Of a DNA stretch of 64,000 bases, positions 1-12,631 are shown in pieces. Below the pieces are notes generated by a model. The model was given only the letters and a program-made list of their open reading frames with translations. It ran no database searches and was not told where the DNA came from. This DNA is from Rhizoclosmatium globosum (lineage: Eukaryota > Chytridiomycota > Chytridiomycetes > Chytridiales > Chytriomycetaceae): NCBI GenBank assembly GCA_002104985.1, contig MCGO01000018.1:124001-188000 (forward strand). The letters are read 5' to 3'. Each line of letters starts with the position of its first letter. Position 1 is the stretch's first letter. A program made the position numbers and the translations under genes.

Positions 1-3000
1 GAGCAACCGCCTCCAAAGGCAAGAAAGGCGCTAAAGAGGAAGCTGCAGTCGAGTTACCGCCACCGCCTCCACCCCAAGATGAACCTCCACCAGTGGAAGT
101 TGTAATTGAGCGCAAACCTGTCGATCGCACATTTTTGACTGAGAAGCTAAACTTGGATCGAATTAATCGCGTCGATAAAGTACTCAAGAAGACTTACTCA
201 GTTCCAGCTTTGAAAAAAGATCCCAACGTCGAAGAAAAGAAGGTTGAAGGTGATCCTGGATTGTCCGATAACAACGGTGGTTCACTCTTGCGGAATCCCC
301 AACAAAGCCCCTATCCGCGGCAGAAAGCGAAAATCGACCGACAACCCCAGGAATCGTGATAGATAATTTGACTGCAGCAAAAAGTTCACGTCCAGAAACT
401 CCTTAATCGTGCCAGAAACTGAAACATCAGCGAAAACATAATAGAGCTGAAAACAATCAGTTAAAGGCGTCGAAAAAACACCATCATTCAGCAAGAGAAC
501 TATTTCGATCAGTGGATGCATCACTAGTGGTGAAAAACCGCCACAAAAGCAGAAATTGATTTGGAAGCTGAAAATACATCACTTCTCATGCCAGCTGACT
601 TGCAAGCTGCATTAGATCTTCGGGAACGCAGAATTACGCGCAGAGGAACAGAGCATTGGGCGTGCCTCCAGACCCAAATGATTCAGATGATTCATTGCTT
701 GCTGAGATAAATGAAGCTACTGACGATAAACTGTTCCCTGGATTTCAGTTTGGAAAGAAAGGTGAGATCTTTATCCCCAAAAACTCTGTCGTAATCAATT
801 CAACAGGTTCCAAACCTGTATTACAATCTACTCATCCTGTCCGATTAAACATTTCTCAAATCAAAAAGAAACTCAAAGATCACATCAAGTACACTGAGTC
901 GAATTCATCAATAACAAAGGATTCTGACGAAGCAGCCTTCTTGCTTTCGCATCCTAAGGAAGTCCTCGATTCCTTCACACCAAAGACTCTGAAGACGTTC
1001 GAAGGATTAGTAATACAGAAGTATTACAAGAATGGCGCTATTACTGGCTTCAAGGGGAAAGATGAAATACAGACTATAAAGTTGAAAACCATGGCGAGAA
1101 ACGAAATTGAAGATATCAAAACCAACGCAATTTCGACCGAAAATAATCTCATCGACTTAAGATCATTTGAATGAGTGTCGGGTACGTCAACCTTCAAACC
1201 ATGCCAAAATATGGTATTATTCTTTATATAGGCAAACGTGAGCACACACACAGCCGAGTGCATCAATTTGATCAAAAAAATTAATCACATTGTGGAAACT
1301 GAGAAGCCGTTGAAAATTGATCCTCATTGGCCAATCCGAAACTACCCAAACAATCAATGAAACGACCCCCTTAATTACCAGCTTCCAAAAGCCCCGCATT
1401 TGCAACAAAATAAGAAATTCAGAGAGCTCGCTAAGTCTTACGTTGAGAGCTCGTCAATTGCCAAAGATTCGATTGCTGCTATCCCCCACTTAGAAGCCGA
1501 GATTGTTCCCGTCGAACACCATTTCAACATCTTGCAAATTCAGCTGGATAGATTACATAGTTTAAATCAAGATATACTTGAAAGCGACATGATAGACGCA
1601 CTTGAATCTTACATCGTTGGAAAACTGAAAAAGGTCGAGGAAAAGCACCGTAAGGAGCGTAAACGGTTGGCTCGACTTGTCATTGATGAAGCAACTGAAG
1701 CGGCAGCAAGAAAACGGAAATCGTCCATGCAACCAGTATTCTTCAAAGAGGAAGCAGTGACGGATGAGAGTCCTTCCAACTGGTGTTGCCAGATATAATA
1801 AGAGAAGAGAGCAGGTATAAATTTCACCGAGTACTTCGAAATTAAGTTAATATGTTTTCCAAGGAGCCTGAAGGGGAAATTGAAATTCGAAAGCGAAATC
1901 TTCAATCACTGAAAGCCGAGTCGCCAAAATTCGAAAAGCTATCGCCGAACGTGCAGTGTACATGATCCAAAGGAAGCGAAAAGCTGAACTCTTCTTGGCT
2001 GATGGAGAAGTTGATTTGTCAGAGTCTGCTGCTGTACGAGAAACCGTCGTGCCATTATCGCCAGAAAGATTGAAAACAAGAAACTTGAGATTGAAATGAA
2101 TAAGGAGCAGCATTGAGTAAATGCTCATCTTAAAGAAGCTTCTTGATGTCGATGACCTCGAGCGAAAAGAGCATGATCAATGGAAATCAAAGCAGGATTT
2201 GCAAAAAGCCTTGAAAGTCGCACCTCGCCTCTTGCGGCATTTCCCATTCAAAATGATCCCGTTCAGGCTCAACAGCTGCGAACTAAATTACACGAACGAG
2301 CCTCGCCTTCCCCTCAAATGATTCAAAGAATGGAAGCACTATTCGATGAAAGTAAAGAGGACGAGTTGACTAATATCAGGACAATAATTCTAAACAGTCC
2401 AAAAAGCCCTTGCCAGCACCAAAGCACAAACTCGAAGTTAAAATTCCCAAAGAATTGCATGCGAAATAGATAGCCCCTTTATGCCTGAGCCGTCGAGTGT
2501 AGTTTTTAAAGATTATGAGCCGGAGAAAACCTACACTAAGAAAGTCAAGATTACCAATACATCTTGTCGGGTGAATACTTTCAAAATGCGGCCGTTGTCT
2601 ATCGAACTTGCAACGTTTTTCGACGTCATTGCTCCCCCTCCTGGGAGAATGAGTGCTGGTATGGAGTGCGAAGTAGTATTCAATTTCAGACCACCCACAG
2701 GCTATAACCAAGGTATTTTGATTCTTAAATATGTCAATTAATAGTTTATATAGACATAATTGATGGTATCGTGGAATTCGAGGCTGAAGTTGGTGGACTG
2801 TTTGTAGTTCGATTGGGCTGTTCATCAAAGACTTGTAAACCCCGAATATCAAGTGTTGGAGGACCCGGTATTGGCACCATAAAACTGGAAAAGAGCTTGA
2901 CGGACAAGATCAAGTCAGAAAATGAAAGCCATAAAAGAGTTTGTGAATTAACAGGAGAGAGTGAGATTCTGGTTAATTTTGGCGCATGCGTTCAAGGTGG

Positions 3001-6000
3001 CCAGGCTCAACGTAATGTCGAAATTCACAATGATGGGGCCATTGAGTCAGAAGTTGAGATTGCCAAACTAGACGGAAGTACTGACAACTCGTTTTATATT
3101 ACAAATGGTTCAACACCTGTAAAACTTGCTGGATACGCGTCGCTGACGTTGTGCTTATTATTTCAGCCATCAAAATTGAGTAGCGCTACTGAAGCTGAGG
3201 ATATATCATCTCTAGCAGCGTTCAATATCAAGTTCAACAGACCTGGGGTCAATCCAATCACTATTAAATGCCAGGGAGAAATACTTAAATCGCCTTTACG
3301 GATTGACCGCAGTTTCTTGGACTTTGGCATCAGTGTAGTGGAATCAGTGTACAGAGAACAAGTCCTTGTTACAAACCACTCCAATGTTGCCATCAAATAT
3401 TGGATTGAAATTGATGGTATGACGCTTCGAAGTCAATTTAATACCGCTAATAAGTCGAGCCGGGGAATCGGAAATAACGACAAAAACCTAGACTACGGAT
3501 CGGATATTTGTACGGATGGAATAGATTCTGATAACGGAGATAATGACTATGGGCAGACTCGGCTTAATTTTTTTTCTGAAGATGACCTTGGCAGCGGTTC
3601 GGTCGTCAACATGAGTCCAGAAGCAGTTGGTGGACTAAATGTACCAGCTTTACAAACAAGACCAAATTCAAACAGTCTTTTGCTTCCAGCGATTGGAATG
3701 GGATTTGGTTCTACTATGGGTGTGATGAGCAGACAGGTGTCATACCTTACCAGCGATGACCAACAATTTTCCATTAGGCCCCTCAAACGAACTGGTAGAA
3801 ATCCTGCTGCTATTAGCAAACGAAGTGATAATCTTGAAGTTGAAGTTCAAAATATGGGAGAACTGGAAATAGCTCCTAAGCTTGCTGTTATTCAACCATT
3901 TGAGACTTCGAAAATTTGGTTTAAAATCAAGCCATCGCGCTCTGGCCATATTCTCCTGAAAAATGGAGAAAATCCTTATTCAGTGTTTGTTCGAATCAAG
4001 TATATGAATCAGGGTGTTGAAACCCCAATGCCAGTTTCAATCACAGGAAGAGTGACGACTTCAGATATGTCATTCTCTGTGCCAGGAAAAGTGGGAGGGA
4101 ACTAATATTCAATGATTGCACTCTCTCTGAAGCGAAAGAAATTCCAATTAAAATCAGCAACAACTCAAGAATTCCACAAAAAGTTCGTTTCAACTCATCT
4201 GATCCATCAATTATGGTTTTGTTCAAAGATAAGGTGATATAAACGGAACTGTACCCATCGAGCCCTTATCTCACGAAATACGAATGGTTCGTTTTGAGCC
4301 TCTTGATTCTGGTTCCGTGAAAGCAAGACTGAGCTGTCACTCAATTTGGAATCGAAATTTTGAGCTGAAATGCTCCGGAACTGGAATCAAGACATTACTC
4401 ACGTTTGACTATTCTGAGCTTCGTTTTGGAGCGATTGGAATGGGAAGCAGTAAGACAACTACATCAAAATACGTTCGCTTGGATCCAAAACGACAAGTTT
4501 TGGTTCAAGTTTAAATTTGGCAATGATTTCAAGTGTTGTCAAACAAACTTGGGCTTCAGATGAATCCACCTCAACAAAGCTGAAGACAAACGGTCTCAAT
4601 AACAAGCAAAATAATGAAGATTTGGTTCAATTTGAATTTGGAAACCCAAAGATAATTGGAATCTATAAGAGAAGCCAGCTAGAGACTTCATTCCAGATAA
4701 AAGAACAAATGAACGAAACAACATCACGCCTTATTTGCGAAGAAGCGGAGAGCGCGGTTGAAAGAACTGATCCAACGCTCCTGAAAACATTCAGGCCGTC
4801 TATTAGGAAATCTAGCAACACACCGGAATTTAATCCAGTCGACACAGACCCAGAAGTGCTGTTTGCCTCTGGCGAACCAGTTCACTCTAACCCACGTATT
4901 TTGGTTCCACTGGATGTGGAGGCAGTTGCCGACTCATTCGATCAAAAATTAGCATCTATTAGCTTTGAAGATCCACTTCTTGTTTCCATGTATCCAAGAA
5001 AAGGCACTCTTGGCCCAGGTGAAGATCTGGACATTGGTGTAAAACTATCAATTCCCGAAATCTCAAAACTTGCTGTATCCAATATTATTCAGGAAAAAAT
5101 GAAACTTGAAGAAGAGGAAGCTAAAACGGCGATTGAGTCAGTTCCTGCAGCTGTCGTCCCGGATCCAGTTGAGAGGCGACAGTCTATCCAGCCTGAAAAG
5201 AAAGATGACGTTCCTAAAAGTGCGAAAAAGAAAGAAAAAGGAGCGGTCAATCCTGTTGCTGCGGTTTCCGCTGTGACTGAAGTTGAAGCCACCATTATCC
5301 CACCCGAGCCAGTAGTTTATTCTATATTTGACAAAACCACGTCAGAGGATACTAACGCCACTGATTCGCAGGCGACTAAGTTGAAGATGCTGAAATTTAC
5401 CATCGACTTGACGACACCTGTATAACAGTTCTAGTTCCATGTAAAATTGAACGGCATATAGCCGGAAAACCAAAGAAAGACTCTCCGCCTCTTCAATCAG
5501 ATGATGCATTAAATCTGGTTGGTTCTAAAGTCAGAAAACCAAAAAATACAAGCGATGTGATTTATCTTCGCTTGATTGCACCCGTTGTTTCCCCCGATTT
5601 GATTTTGTTGGATCCTTTGACGTCCGTTTTGGACTTTGGGACTACTCCGCTGCACAAACAGGAAATTCGTCAATTGTTGTATACAATCGCTCAAATAAGG
5701 AAGTGATTCTCAATAATAGCAAGTCGTTGGATAAGACAGGACCGTTTAAGCTGATCACTGAGTTGAATCAAATTGTACCTCCACAATCTAAAACTTCAGT
5801 TCAAATCTTGTTTGAGCCCCATGAAGAATTGACCTACACATCAAAGTTTGATGCTTGCTCGCTGACGTCACAAGTGGAGGTGAAACTTGTTGGTCAGGGT
5901 GTAATTCCATCCATTCGAGTCGATCCAGAGAATACGGACTTATTCCTTGGTGATGTTGTCGTTGGCGACACAACTACTAAGGTTTTCAAGGTTTTTAACA

Positions 6001-7229
6001 CGAGCTACTTTCCTTTGTCCTGCCAAGTATCGCTATGTCCTTCAACACATGGAACTACCAATTTTTCAAACTCGAATGCCTTTTCTGTTTCTCCGTGGCA
6101 CGCAAGAATAGAACCAAATCAGTTTCAGGAGTTTGTTGTGAGTTTGATTGAGTAATATATGTTGATAAGCTAATGGATTTCAACAGATCAAATTTTATCC
6201 TGACCGAGAATCCGATGTATACTTTGATACTGTGACCATTTATCCGAATGGGTCCCTCACGCGACTCAGTTTCAAATCCACGGACGCTGCTGGGACACAT
6301 CATCCGTACTCTTAGGTTATGACCGTCCACCTGTTGAGTTGCATGAATACGGTCACACAAAACCCACAACTGTTGAGCTCGAATATGCCCAGAAATTTAC
6401 TACGGAGAGTTTGCGAGACCACCGCCAGTGAGCCAAAAGGAGGAAGATGATGACATTGAAGTTGATACTCCAACCTTCAACTCAAACTTATCCATTTCCG
6501 GAAATACTATCAAAGCACCTCAAGAATCTAAGGCTGCCACAGGTTCAACAAGTAAATTGAATGTGACGCCAAAAAGAAGGGTGGATCTCCATCAACAAAA
6601 GATTCCAAAAACGCACCGGGCAACAAGATATTGAAGATTAACAGCAGAAGTCTTGCGCTTCACAAATCGAGTTCAGCATCGATTTGTCACTCTCTCATGT
6701 CCATGGAAGCAGAAAGAAGGTAGCGGTCAGTGGTATGTGGATTCGAAGGGCTTGACACTTTCAAGCATCAAATCTGCAACATTCGTGAAGCCTGAAACAA
6801 AAGACCGCCAAACACAGAGTACATCATTGAGGCTTGGAATGGATCCTTTGAATATTCGGATGAATACCATGGCTACAAAGTGCAGCACATGAGCACCGAA
6901 AAAGCGAATCCATCGTTCGTTTTACTATCGAGAACTTGAAAGGGACCATTGAATTTGGAACTCAAAAAGATATTCCCGTGAAATTGATCAACCCAGCCTT
7001 TACTTTCTCCGAGTCTATCTCAAGCCTTAAAAAACGCGTTTTGGTTGATAAAAAGGGAGCCGAAGAGCTGAAAGAAGAAGAATCACAGGTTCTCTATTTC
7101 GACGCTCCCATTCCAGTTGAAACTTATTTCAAGATAACACTCAAAGGTGGATACAGATATACTGACCCCAAAGGGCTTGTTTCACTCTCAGAGAGCCGCA
7201 TTTGGTTTGTGAAAGTTATAACCCAATAA
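1..7229 (+). CDS. CFAP74-like ciliary ASH-domain protein, 3' part, frame-disrupted
   Basis: Large axonemal protein resembling CFAP74, a central-pair (C1d) component. The 5' end lies outside the window. What is seen: a Lys/Ala- then Pro-rich linker (1-92), charged coiled-coil-like stretches (about 656-1800), then repeated beta-rich modules of ASH/MSP type (2481-4105, 4284-6155). The first module has VVFKDYEPEKTY and PGRMSAGMECEV, which fits CFAP74 as I remember it; HYDIN or another ASH protein is the alternative. The last segment has LKGGYRYTDPKGL and ends VKVITQ-stop at 7229. The reading frame changes many times with no splice sites, for example near 4095, 4510, 5425, 5660, 6265 and 6400, while the protein stays recognisable on both sides. 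A normal intron (about 6139-6186) also occurs. Either consensus indels or a decaying gene. Confidence 0.6.
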
Positions 7230-7283
7230 AATGCCTTTTTCATCTTTCCCAAGAATCTGACAATTCTCACCGCACGTCTCTCG

Positions 7284-9488
7284 ATGTCAACGACATCATC
7301 CTATTCAAGTACAAACACAACACAAAGTGTCTTTCTCGATCCACAAAGTGCAAACACCGGTCTTATTCTCTGCATACTGGCGTATGTATCGTATGGAATC
7401 CTTGCCATCGCCTTCTCGTTCTTAAAAGACGCGCGAAAGAAGAACAAGACTACAGATTTTATCATAACTGCGAGACACTCTCAGAGCTTATGGTGGAGTG
7501 CAGCGTCATGGTTTTCATGTGGAATCGGCGCGTTTACACTGTTCGGACCAGCAGATTTCGTCGTGGACCCATCAATAGGAACAGGAATCATTGGATTGCT
7601 CGTATATTCGATATTTTCTGGAATTCCGCTGGTTTGGGTATGTATCGTCAACTTGTTTACGATGTGCAGATTTATTAATAGATGAATAAGGTGGCCCGAA
7701 TTGGTTCAACAGTTCGAAAAAACGTACCGCAAGCCACGTCTGTATCATCTTATGCTCAATGGAGATTTGGGAAAGAAGTGCAGATATTCGTGCTGTTCTT
7801 GGTGTTATTTATCCTCACAATCAACCTTCTTGATGAGTACCTTGTGATTGGGACAATATTCGCTCAGTTTTTTGGCTGCTCACCGCATGTACCTATTGTT
7901 ACTGTTGTGAGTTCACGATCAATTTTAAAGTTTTCTAATTCAATCAAAGGGAATCATTACCATGGTGTACACAGGTTTCGGAGGTTTATACGTGTCCATT
8001 CTCACTGATTTATACCAAACCGTGCTCGTGCTGCTCTTGGTATTCGTATCTGTGATATGGATGATCTACTCGTTTTGTGGAGTGTCTTTTCCAAGTTTGC
8101 CTGATTATTTGGGATCAACGGCAGCAGGCTGGAAAACAATCGCAACAATTGGAATTCCATTTACTTGTGGAACTTTCTTTGGTGAAGCCTTTTGGCAGCG
8201 TTGCTGGAGTGCGGACAGTGAAAAAAGTCTTAGATATGGCTCGTTGATTGGGGGGTTGTTTCGTCATTCGTTGTTTTATTGTTGGATTTGGTGCTTTCTT
8301 GGCTTACTGGTCGAAAAAGGCGGGTACTGTTAATGCTCATCCAAACCTGGGATTCATTTATGCCTTCGCATCATCTGACGGAAGTATTTCGACTTCTGTT
8401 GTAGTGCTGATTATCATTTTCGCTTCAGTCATGGTAATAATTTGCGAAAAGCTGACATCAAAGTACTAACGTCTTCCACTAAGAATGAGTCAGCTGTAGA
8501 TTCCTTCCAAAACGCCATTACAGACTCTCTTACAACATTTGCAATCGCACTCGGATATAAGTTGAAGCCAGTGCAAGTTCGTTGGATTGTTGCCTTTTCG
8601 AATATTCCGATCATGGGACTTGCCGTTTATTTCGCTGACACAAAAGTTCAATTCTGAATCCGTTGGGTCTTGTGAACATAGTAACTTGCTTTACTGCCCT
8701 TCCATTAGCAGCAGGCCTCGTACCGCAACTGAATGATTACCTGACATCATTTTCCGCGCTTGGTGCCTGTTTCTGTGCTTTTTTCGCGACGGTGACGTAT
8801 GCTGCCATCGCTATAATAGCGTATCTGTTGGGATGGGAGCTATATTCTGGTCTTCAAGCTATGAGCGTATGGATTTCTGACTGCCTTTGTCTCCTCTGTG
8901 ATTTTCATGGGAATTTGCATTTGCGTTGAACTCTTGGCTCGTTGGTATTTTGGATGGCCCATGCCTCACTTTGAGCCACCCAAGTGCCTCTCTTGCCATT
9001 AATGACGATCGAGTTATATACCCCAAACCAAACGGACATGAGCGAAAAGGCTCAACCAATAGCCTCCCGGAGTATCCACCAAAAAAGGAGGGTCAAATGA
9101 ATCTCAAACGGCCATCAACACTTCCACAGCACCATTGAGTGCACATTCTTTGACGGCAATGGATACGAGTTTCCGGGAAGTTCGGGTAAGGTCTCCGAAC
9201 GGATCATCAAATGGTTCATCGAGAGTAGCGACGCCTATCAGAGGAAATTCCCCGCAAGAAGGCCGTTCACCACAAGGAGGCCGCTCTCCCATCAGAGGCC
9301 AGTCTCCACGCGCCAGTGATACTCTCAGTAGGCGTCGTTCACCTAGCACATCAGCCATAGATCAACGTCCCAGCCGTTCACAACGCCCCCAAGTAGCAGA
9401 ACCTCCACCAGCATCACACTACTTACCCGCACAAAGTGGACACTCTCGAAGTGGATCCGCAAGAGGATCAGCTGTAAAGCTTTTGTAA
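7284..9488 (+). CDS. Sodium:solute symporter family transporter, copy A, frame-disrupted
   Basis: Multi-pass plasma-membrane symporter of the SSS (SLC5-like) superfamily; substrate unknown, with DUR3-type urea carriers one candidate. Starts 55 bp after the CFAP74-like stop. Introns inferred at 7638-7690, 7907-7949 and 8434-8483, all agreeing in phase. Motifs shared with copy B: ITARHSQSLWW, TSVSSYAQWRFGK, AGWKTIATIGIP, FWQRCWSAD, NESAVDSFQNAITD and LPLAAGLVPQLNDYLTSF. Frame breaks lie at a G6 run (8250-8255), a T4 run (8274-8277), AA at 8650-8651, and around 8820 and 8870. After the last membrane segment (WYFGWPMPHFEPP) the frame either stops at 9002 or, with two more shifts (about 8980 and 9120), continues into a Ser/Arg/Pro-rich cytoplasmic tail with repeated RSP units ending at 9488. 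The tail is an inference. Confidence 0.7.
9135..9488 (+). repeat. Ser/Arg/Pro-rich RSP-repeat coding tract
   Basis: Open frame rich in short RSP-type units (GRSPQGGRSPIRGQSPRAS) followed by Ser/Arg/Pro-rich sequence. It lies directly after the membrane domain of symporter copy A and is read here as its cytoplasmic tail, reachable by one frame shift near 9120. No upstream promoter or independent function is evident. Confidence 0.45.
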
Positions 9489-9536
9489 ATAGATTCTATT
9501 TTAGTAAAAGTCTATTTTCGGACAAGCACAAAGACG

Positions 9537-11343
9537 ATGTCCAACAACGGCACTGGAACCTTCCTCGACACCGATTCGGCACGGGCAGGGCTTGGACTGT
9601 GTCTTGCGGCGTACGTTGCGTATGGAGCGGTTGCGGTTATCCTGGCGCTGGTCAAGCCGCACCACGAAGCGGCGACACTGAGTTTTTTATCACAGCGCGC
9701 AACTCGCAGAGTCTTTGGTGGTGCGCCGCGTCGTGGTTTGCGTCGGCGATGGGCGCGTGGACGTTGTACGGACCGGCGGCGTTTGTGGCGGATCCGTACT
9801 ATGGTTTGTTCTGTTTTGTTAGAGTTTTGTTTGAAAGCGAGGCTAAACAGTCGGTTGAATAGGGACTGGTATCATTGGCTTGGTGGTCTACGCTCTCTTT
9901 ACTGGTCTTCCGTTGGTGATGGTAGCTTACATGGGCTCAAGTGTGAGGAGCAATGTACCCAACGCGACTTCTGTCAGTTCATATGCAAGGTTGCATAAAC
10001 TTGACTACCTTACTATATATCTGATGTATCTGTAGATGGCGGTTTGGAAAGATGGCCGAAGTTTTTGTAATGGCTGTCGTTCTCTTTTGCCTGGTGAACA
10101 CGCTACTGTCAGAGTACATCGCGATCGGAGGAATCTTTCAAAACTTCTTTGGATGCTCTCCTTATGTACCCTTGATTGTGGTAGTAAGTACACCACCTCC
10201 CCCATGAGATCATGAACGTTCTAAAAACAACCTGAACATAATTCTAGGGCATAATAACAATGATTTACACTTCCATGGAGGACTTTATATCTCGATTATT
10301 ACAGACATGGTGCAAACAGCACTAGTTTTGGTTCTCGTTCTTGTTAGTTCGATCTATCTTGGCGTTACCTTTCACAACAACGGACCTCTTCCACCGATGC
10401 CAGAATATCTAGGTGCGACTACTGCCGGATGGAAGACACTGGCAACAATTGCGATTCCATTGACTTGTGCGACGTTCTTCTCTGATGCGTTTTGGCAACG
10501 TGTTTGGTCAGCTGAAAACAACAGATCTCTCAGACTCGGCGCTATCGTTGGAGGAGTCGCGGCAACTGTAGTGGTTTTTATTTTAGGTTTTGGTGGTATT
10601 TTGGCGTACTGGTCTGGACGAGCTTTGATTGATTCGCCAAACACCAATTCAAACTTTGCTTTCTTTTATGCGTTTGCGGACCCCTCAAGTGGTAATATTT
10701 CTTCTGCGATTATCATTCTGATTTTGCTGTTTGCAACTGTGATGGTAAGTTCTCATTTCGATTCTTAAGCGATTGATGGAACTTAAAACAGGATGAATCG
10801 GCTGTAGATTCACTCCAAAACGCAATCACCGACGTATTAGCAACGTTTGCTGGGTTTTTAGGAATTGAATTAGGGTTCCTACCCGTCCGTGCATTGGTCA
10901 TTATTGCAAATATTCCAATTATGGCTGCTGCGGCGTATTGCGCAACAAACGGAGTTTCCATCTTGAACGCGTATGGTATCAGCAATATGTTGACAACAAT
11001 GTGTTTTCCTCCACTTGCCGCTGGTTTGATCCCCCAGCTCAACAATTACCTTACAACTTTCTCTTCTTTGGGTGCGTGCTTTTGCTCTTTCATTACCACG
11101 CTAGTGTATGGAGTTATTCAATATGGGAATGTCAATGATGGAATGACAGCACTTTGGTGGACATCCGCGTACGATTGGGAAGGGTATTTGATTGCGTTCT
11201 TTTCAAGCATCCTATTTGTACCCATTTTGATTGGAGTTGAATTCGCTGTTCGGGCAGTGATGGGGTGGGGTTATCCGTCGTTCGACGCATCACAACTAGT
11301 TGTCAACAGCGAGGGAGCCGCTGTACCTGAAAAGCAAGAGTAA
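9537..11343 (+). CDS. Sodium:solute symporter family transporter, copy B
   Basis: Tandem paralogue of the preceding gene, about 50 bp downstream, same strand, same SSS fold. Five exons fit with phase agreement: 9537-9803, 9863-9988, 10036-10193, 10248-10744 and 10792-11343. Recognisable segments: ITARNSQSLWWCAASWF, VPNATSVSSYAR then WRFGK, GGLYISIITDMVQTA, AGWKTLATIAIPLTCATFF, FWQRVWSAENNRSL, DESAVDSLQNAITD and LAAGLIPQLNNYLTTF. Two single-base frame breaks are needed, near 9671 (GG) and 10271 (TT). The last two introns sit at the same protein positions as in copy A, while those at 9804 and 9989 are unique to B. The C-terminus is short (stop 11343) and lacks the RSP tail proposed for copy A. 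Confidence 0.75.
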
Positions 11344-11432
11344 TTTAGTTTTAGTTATTGCCTCATAAAGTCTCTAATAATTCTCTGTTCCATTTCTCTG
11401 TTTTTCTGTCTGTAAAAACAAACTAGTTCAAA

Positions 11433-12541
11433 ATGACCAAACACCCGGCCCACACTCTCCAGCTCTACACGACCAAGTCCGTGATTGTCCTCGACTCTGA
11501 GGGAAAGCGCCTCCTCGCAAAGTACTACTCTCCAGACTATCCAACGCTCAAAGAGCAAAGAGTCTTTGAGAAGGCCCTGTTTGACAAGACAAAGAAACTC
11601 AACAGTTGCGTTAACCCCCCTTTGCCCTTTCCCCTTCAATACCAGTCCATCCCGCATCAAATTCATTTAATGCTAATGCTATGGCCCAGGCGAGATTGTC
11701 CTCCTCGACAACCAGGTTATTGTCTACAAGAACTCCCACGACGTCTTTATTTACTTTGTCGGTACAATGGATGAGAACGAACTGATCCTCAGCTCTGCTT
11801 TGCAATCCTTCTACGAGGCTTTGTCAATGTTGCTTGCGTACGTACTCTTTGAAGTCGTTTGAAGGAGGGGGCGGTGAAGGAGTCTGGGGGAGCATTTATT
11901 AACCATTCAATCAAACTACCCAGTGGACAAGTGGAGAAACGTGCGATTTTGGAGAATGCGGATTTGGTCTTTCTGGCTTTGGACGAAACCATTGATGATG
12001 GGTATGTGTGTATTTTTTGAAGGCTTCCAGTTGCACTTCCCAGTGTAGTTCAGTTGTTCCAATCGGGTATCTCTGGAAAGGATGCAATTTGAGTGTGGTT
12101 ACTTCGAGCTAAGGAATGATCGTGGCTTTGATGTTGTGTGTCGTGGAAGTTTAGACGGCAGATGGCAGATGGCTTGGATGATCGGTTGCACATTCATGTA
12201 CGCTCAATCACTTGAAATCAAGGATCATTCTTTGCAGCAATAGAAAGTTGAGATGGAGAACTAGTTGAATGAAATGATGGACAACTCTCTACCCATCAAT
12301 TTTCAAGATTGCTAACGAACGCTCTATTGATATTTAGAATCATTTTGGAGTCAGACTCGACTCAGATTGCAGCTCGTGTAACAAAGAAGGACTCAAACGA
12401 TGGATCCGTGCCATTGACAGAACAAACTATTGCCCAGGCTTTGAGACAGGCGCAGGTAAGCTAAAATGTGTTCGTTTTATCAGATGTGTAGTTTAAATGG
12501 TATATGCACAGGAACAATTTGCCAAGTCTCTGCTGAAGTAA
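11433..12541 (+). CDS. RET3: Coatomer subunit zeta (COPI coat)
   Basis: Small subunit of the heptameric COPI coat for Golgi-to-ER retrograde vesicles. Five exons with fully consistent phases: 11433-11604, 11690-11837, 11924-12001, 12338-12455 and 12512-12541. The spliced protein (about 180 aa, the family's normal size) matches COPZ throughout: LDSEGKRLLAKYYS and LKEQRVFEKALFDKT near the start, QVEKRAILENADLVFLALDE in the middle, DDGIILESDSTQIAARV, and PLTEQTIAQALRQAQ then EQFAKSLLK at the C-terminus. Intron 1 carries a TGCTAAT branch-point-like motif. Intron 3 (336 bp) is long for this window. No frame break is needed. Confidence 0.93.
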
Positions 12542-12631
12542 ACTCGTGTAAAGATTGGAAGCGATTAATGAGGGGAGATGTTATAAATAAAGAAAGCATC
12601 AATGGAATATAAGTGCACAGAGCCGTGAATC

